Of a stretch of DNA of 7,461 bases, positions 5,464 to 7,461 are shown in pieces. Under the pieces are notes generated by a model. It was not told the DNA's origin. It did not search any database and worked only from the letters and a program-made list of their open reading frames with translations. The stretch spans positions 1-7,461 of the forward strand of contig CALRCT010000018.1 of NCBI GenBank assembly GCA_943354655.1. The letters are read 5' to 3'. The stretch comes from an uncultured Candidatus Saccharimonas sp. Lineage in GTDB: Bacteria; Patescibacteriota; Saccharimonadia; Saccharimonadales; SZUA-47. The position numbers and the translations under genes were made by a program. Every line of letters begins with the position of its first letter. The stretch's first letter is position 1.

Positions 5464-6696
5464 GTGACAAAGTATCTTTCTAAAATATTGCAGATTAACG
5501 AAGCGGTTTTTAACAACCGTATTAGTAAATTAGAACAAGCAACACTTCAAACTGGCGTGGATATTCGTCTTACTAATGACATACGCATAGGTGTTAACCA
5601 AAAACTTCACGAACTTGGTCTTGATCCTAATGATACGACTGCCGAAGAATTGTATAATGCGCTAAAACTAAGAGTTTTAGATGACGAAAATAAATTAAAA
5701 AAAGTATTGGGAATTAAAGAATCTGCAGGTTCTGTAGAAATACTAACTTCGATATCTGAACATTTGCGTCCTTTTGCTAAAGACCAAGAAGTATGGTCTA
5801 TTAAAAAATCAGCTTTAAAAAAGATGCTGTTAACTACAAAAATGACCAAAACTTTAAAAATACTTCATTACAGAAGTGAACTTTCTTTATTAAAACGTGA
5901 ATCAGTTTTGGAATTATATTCTATAGCAATGCTGGTAGAAGGCGAATCTTTTAGGCATAAAATATTACATGCAATGAAAAAAATGAGTCCCTCTGATTTT
6001 GAGCAAAGACCGGTTGAATTAATCTGTTTTGATAAAAAAAGATGGGACGTAATATCTGGTGCTATGAAAAAGCATACTAGCCCCGTGTATTCTATGCCAG
6101 AAATAAATACACTTATAGTTTTGCCAGTTACTATTACAAATACAAAAGGATTAGCTATTTTATCGATGTCGTTAATTTTAAAAGAACTAAGACACATTAA
6201 ACAGCATTCGGCTTACATAAAGCTTAGAACATTAGACCCCAATCTTCATATACACGTACAAACTATTGCTCAACAAGGTCAAATTCCCGTATTTACAATG
6301 CACAATCAACAAGTTTATTGGCATCACATGCACCGGTTAATTGGTAGGTCAAATTATTTACAAAATGAACTAGGACCACATGTTACGCCATTGGATTTGT
6401 CCTGGATGTCCATAGAGTCGCATTTAAGTAAAATATGCCCGGATCTTTCGTTCTGGAAAGAAACTCACCAATTAGCATTTGTTTCTAATGATCATGTAGT
6501 TTCACTTCACATTATGGATGTATGTTTTTCGTTATTATTTGATATTAATTTAGAAGATTCAAGAACCGTTTTTGTAAAAGAAACGGTACATGACGAATTA
6601 TTAGAGCGATATCTAGAAAAACCACCATTTTTAAGAGTTTTTCAGGACGAAGCTTATAAATTAACTGACATAGAAACTAATCTAGTGTATGCTTAA
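5464..6696 (+). CDS. Conserved-looking hypothetical protein, 410 residues
   Basis: I do not recognise this protein. It is soluble by appearance: no signal peptide and no convincing membrane span, although residues 215-240 are fairly hydrophobic. The first 85 residues are charged and probably helical, with a compact stretch LGLDPNDTTAEELYNAL at 51-67 that reads like a folded helical module. Residues 95-200 are rich in Lys and likely helical. Residues 210-300 look alpha/beta, with hydrophobic strands (INTLIVLPVTI at 214-224) and many histidines (for example HIHV at 262-265, HNQQVYWHHMH at 280-290). The C-terminal part (300-410) is mixed and contains DLSWMS and CFSLLFD. The His-rich central region might bind a metal or nucleic acid, but no known catalytic signature is clear. 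The start is a GTG with a strong GAGGTG. It is probably co-transcribed with the LOG-family gene 29 bases downstream. Coding status is well supported by length, Shine-Dalgarno and codon use like its neighbours. Confidence 0.85.
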   Translation: MTKYLSKILQINEAVFNNRISKLEQATLQTGVDIRLTNDIRIGVNQKLHELGLDPNDTTAEELYNALKLRVLDDENKLKKVLGIKESAGSVEILTSISEHLRPFAKDQEVWSIKKSALKKMLLTTKMTKTLKILHYRSELSLLKRESVLELYSIAMLVEGESFRHKILHAMKKMSPSDFEQRPVELICFDKKRWDVISGAMKKHTSPVYSMPEINTLIVLPVTITNTKGLAILSMSLILKELRHIKQHSAYIKLRTLDPNLHIHVQTIAQQGQIPVFTMHNQQVYWHHMHRLIGRSNYLQNELGPHVTPLDLSWMSIESHLSKICPDLSFWKETHQLAFVSNDHVVSLHIMDVCFSLLFDINLEDSRTVFVKETVHDELLERYLEKPPFLRVFQDEAYKLTDIETNLVYA

Positions 6697-6702
6697 AGCA
6701 TA
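6688..6702. repeat. Perfect 7-base inverted repeat centred on a stop codon
   Basis: TATGCTT and AAGCATA flank a single A and enclose the TAA stop of the 410-residue gene. As RNA it would form a 6-pair stem with the stop codon UAA as its loop. No T-run follows, so it is not a standard intrinsic terminator. It could instead mark an mRNA end, a processing site or a protein-binding site in the 29-base gap before the next gene, or be chance. Confidence 0.5.
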
Positions 6703-6725
6703 ACCAGTAAAAGAGAAAATACTTA

Positions 6726-7334
6726 ATGAATTATTCTATATGTGTGTCCGGAGCGGCATCGGGCGAAACGGTCGAGGACTCTCATCTTCTTGCATCAAGA
6801 CTGGGCGCAGCAATAGCAAAAGCTGGACACGTATTAACTACTGGTGCAACAGTGGGTCTACCATTATATGCAGCTAAAGCCGCAAAAGAAGCAGGTGGTG
6901 TAAGTATTGGCTTTAGCCCTGCCGCAAGTTTACGCGAACATGTACGAAAATATAGGTTACCAATAGGTTTTTACGATTTTGTTAATTTTACAGGAATGCA
7001 TTATGTAGGACGTGACCTTTTTTTGGTGCAAAGTAGTGATGCCGTTATAACACTTGGGGGTCGCTTTGGATCATTACATGAATTTACGTCTGCAATAGAA
7101 AACCGAATGCCTTGCGGCGTTTTACTAGGAAGCGGCGGGGCTGCCGATTTGATTCCACTTTTAATGGAAAAACTTAAAGCACCAAATGAACACTTGGTGG
7201 TAATGGACCATGATCCAGAAAAATTAGTTGCTAAAATTATAGCCATGCTAGACAAAGAAATGGACGGAATCGATACAAAAGCTATAGAACAAGAATGGTT
7301 TTTAAAGCAAGACTACGACGGACACAGCGGCTAA
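6726..7334 (+). CDS. LOG/SLOG-family Rossmann protein (nucleotide phosphoribohydrolase-like)
   Basis: A 202-residue protein of the LOG (lysine-decarboxylase-like) / SLOG superfamily. Family features are VSGAASG at 7-13 after the first strand, LTTGATVGLPLYAAKAA at 37-53 (the usual TGG-x-x-G-L-P region), IGFSP at 61-65, an arginine at 96 in a GRDLF stretch, and DAVITLGGRFGSLHE at 105-118. The last corresponds to the PGGxGTxxE signature, with Leu-Gly for Pro-Gly and Ser for Thr, and with Glu118 kept. LOG enzymes release the base from nucleoside 5'-monophosphates to give ribose 5-phosphate, while other SLOG proteins sense or bind nucleotides. The changed signature makes it closer to the TIGR00725-like group, whose role is less defined. 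The ATG has AGAG about 10 bases upstream and lies 29 bases after the preceding gene. Enzyme activity is an inference; the fold is confident. Confidence 0.8.
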   Translation: MNYSICVSGAASGETVEDSHLLASRLGAAIAKAGHVLTTGATVGLPLYAAKAAKEAGGVSIGFSPAASLREHVRKYRLPIGFYDFVNFTGMHYVGRDLFLVQSSDAVITLGGRFGSLHEFTSAIENRMPCGVLLGSGGAADLIPLLMEKLKAPNEHLVVMDHDPEKLVAKIIAMLDKEMDGIDTKAIEQEWFLKQDYDGHSG

Positions 7335-7357
7335 TTAACCCTTCATACTTACTTTAT

Positions 7358-7366
7358 TGGTATAAT
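7358..7366 (+). promoter_or_regulatory. Perfect extended -10 promoter for uvrB
   Basis: TGG followed by TATAAT is a consensus extended -10. No convincing -35 is found 16-18 bases upstream, as is common for extended -10 promoters. The hexamer ends 7 bases before the ATG at 7374, so the predicted first transcribed base is at or within one base of the A of the start codon. No Shine-Dalgarno is present, which fits a leaderless mRNA. Confidence 0.75.
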
Positions 7367-7373
7367 AAGTTTA

Positions 7374-7461
7374 ATGACAAATTTGCCTTTTCAATTAGAG
7401 AGTATATATAAGCCAACAGGGGATCAACCTACGGCTATTGAAGCATTAACTGCAGGGCTTA
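7374..7461 (+). CDS. uvrB: UvrABC system protein B, N-terminal end (partial)
   Basis: The first 29 codons of UvrB run off the window end. The N-terminus reads PFQLESIYKPTGDQPTAIEAL, and the FxLxSxYxPxGDQPxAIxxL pattern is diagnostic of UvrB, where the GDQP segment helps contact the adenine of ATP. UvrB is the DNA-damage-verifying helicase-like subunit of nucleotide excision repair, loaded by UvrA and partnered with UvrC. It starts 39 bases after the LOG-family gene, from its own extended -10 promoter, so it is not obviously part of that operon. Residue-level features beyond position 29 cannot be seen. Confidence 0.95.
   Translation, partial: MTNLPFQLESIYKPTGDQPTAIEALTAGL

Noticed and set aside
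5204..5467. Right-facing open frame of 87 codons
   Set aside because: It lies mostly opposite the left-facing PgsA-like gene, has no family resemblance and no good ribosome-binding site, so it is a shadow frame.
1..7461. Reassigned UGA codon, as in Gracilibacteria or Absconditabacteria
   Set aside because: No UGA is used as a sense codon in any gene here, and all genes have full family length under the standard code; absence of TGA among nine stops is too few to interpret.

Overview
The window (AT-rich, by eye about 40% G+C) is densely packed bacterial DNA: nine complete or partial genes facing right, one facing left, and no gap longer than about 100 bases. Compact gene order, 4 to 11 base overlaps, a two-gene transketolase, divergent core sugar-phosphate enzymes and an unfamiliar 410-residue protein fit a reduced-genome lineage. 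My best guess is a Candidate Phyla Radiation bacterium such as Saccharibacteria (TM7), but this is an inference from style, not a database match. UGA looks like an ordinary stop: no coding frame contains it, although all nine visible stops are TAA (eight) or TAG (one).

Region 1 (1-4641, + strand) is a sugar-phosphate operon: the end of ribose-5-phosphate isomerase B, a divergent ribulose-phosphate 3-epimerase, transketolase N-terminal and C-terminal subunits as separate overlapping genes, a class II fructose-bisphosphate aldolase, and a PfkB-family sugar kinase. Together they interconvert pentose and hexose/triose phosphates. No transaldolase is present here. The pairing of transketolase with an aldolase and a sugar-phosphate-type kinase raises the possibility of a sedoheptulose-bisphosphate route. 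An internal promoter is likely before the aldolase, and another may overlap the epimerase stop codon.

Region 2 (4648-5367, - strand) holds a convergent gene whose product looks like a CDP-alcohol phosphatidyltransferase (PgsA-like), but with an insertion of about 31 residues inside the signature motif. Its stop codon lies only 6 bases from that of the PfkB gene.

Region 3 (5368-7461, + strand) starts with a 96-base divergent promoter region. It continues with a 410-residue protein I do not recognise, a LOG/SLOG-family Rossmann protein (nucleotide phosphoribohydrolase-like), and the first 29 codons of uvrB (nucleotide excision repair). The uvrB start sits 7 bases after a perfect extended -10 box, so its mRNA is probably leaderless. 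The left-facing gene has the same spacing. No RNA genes, insertion sequences, CRISPR arrays or tRNAs were seen.
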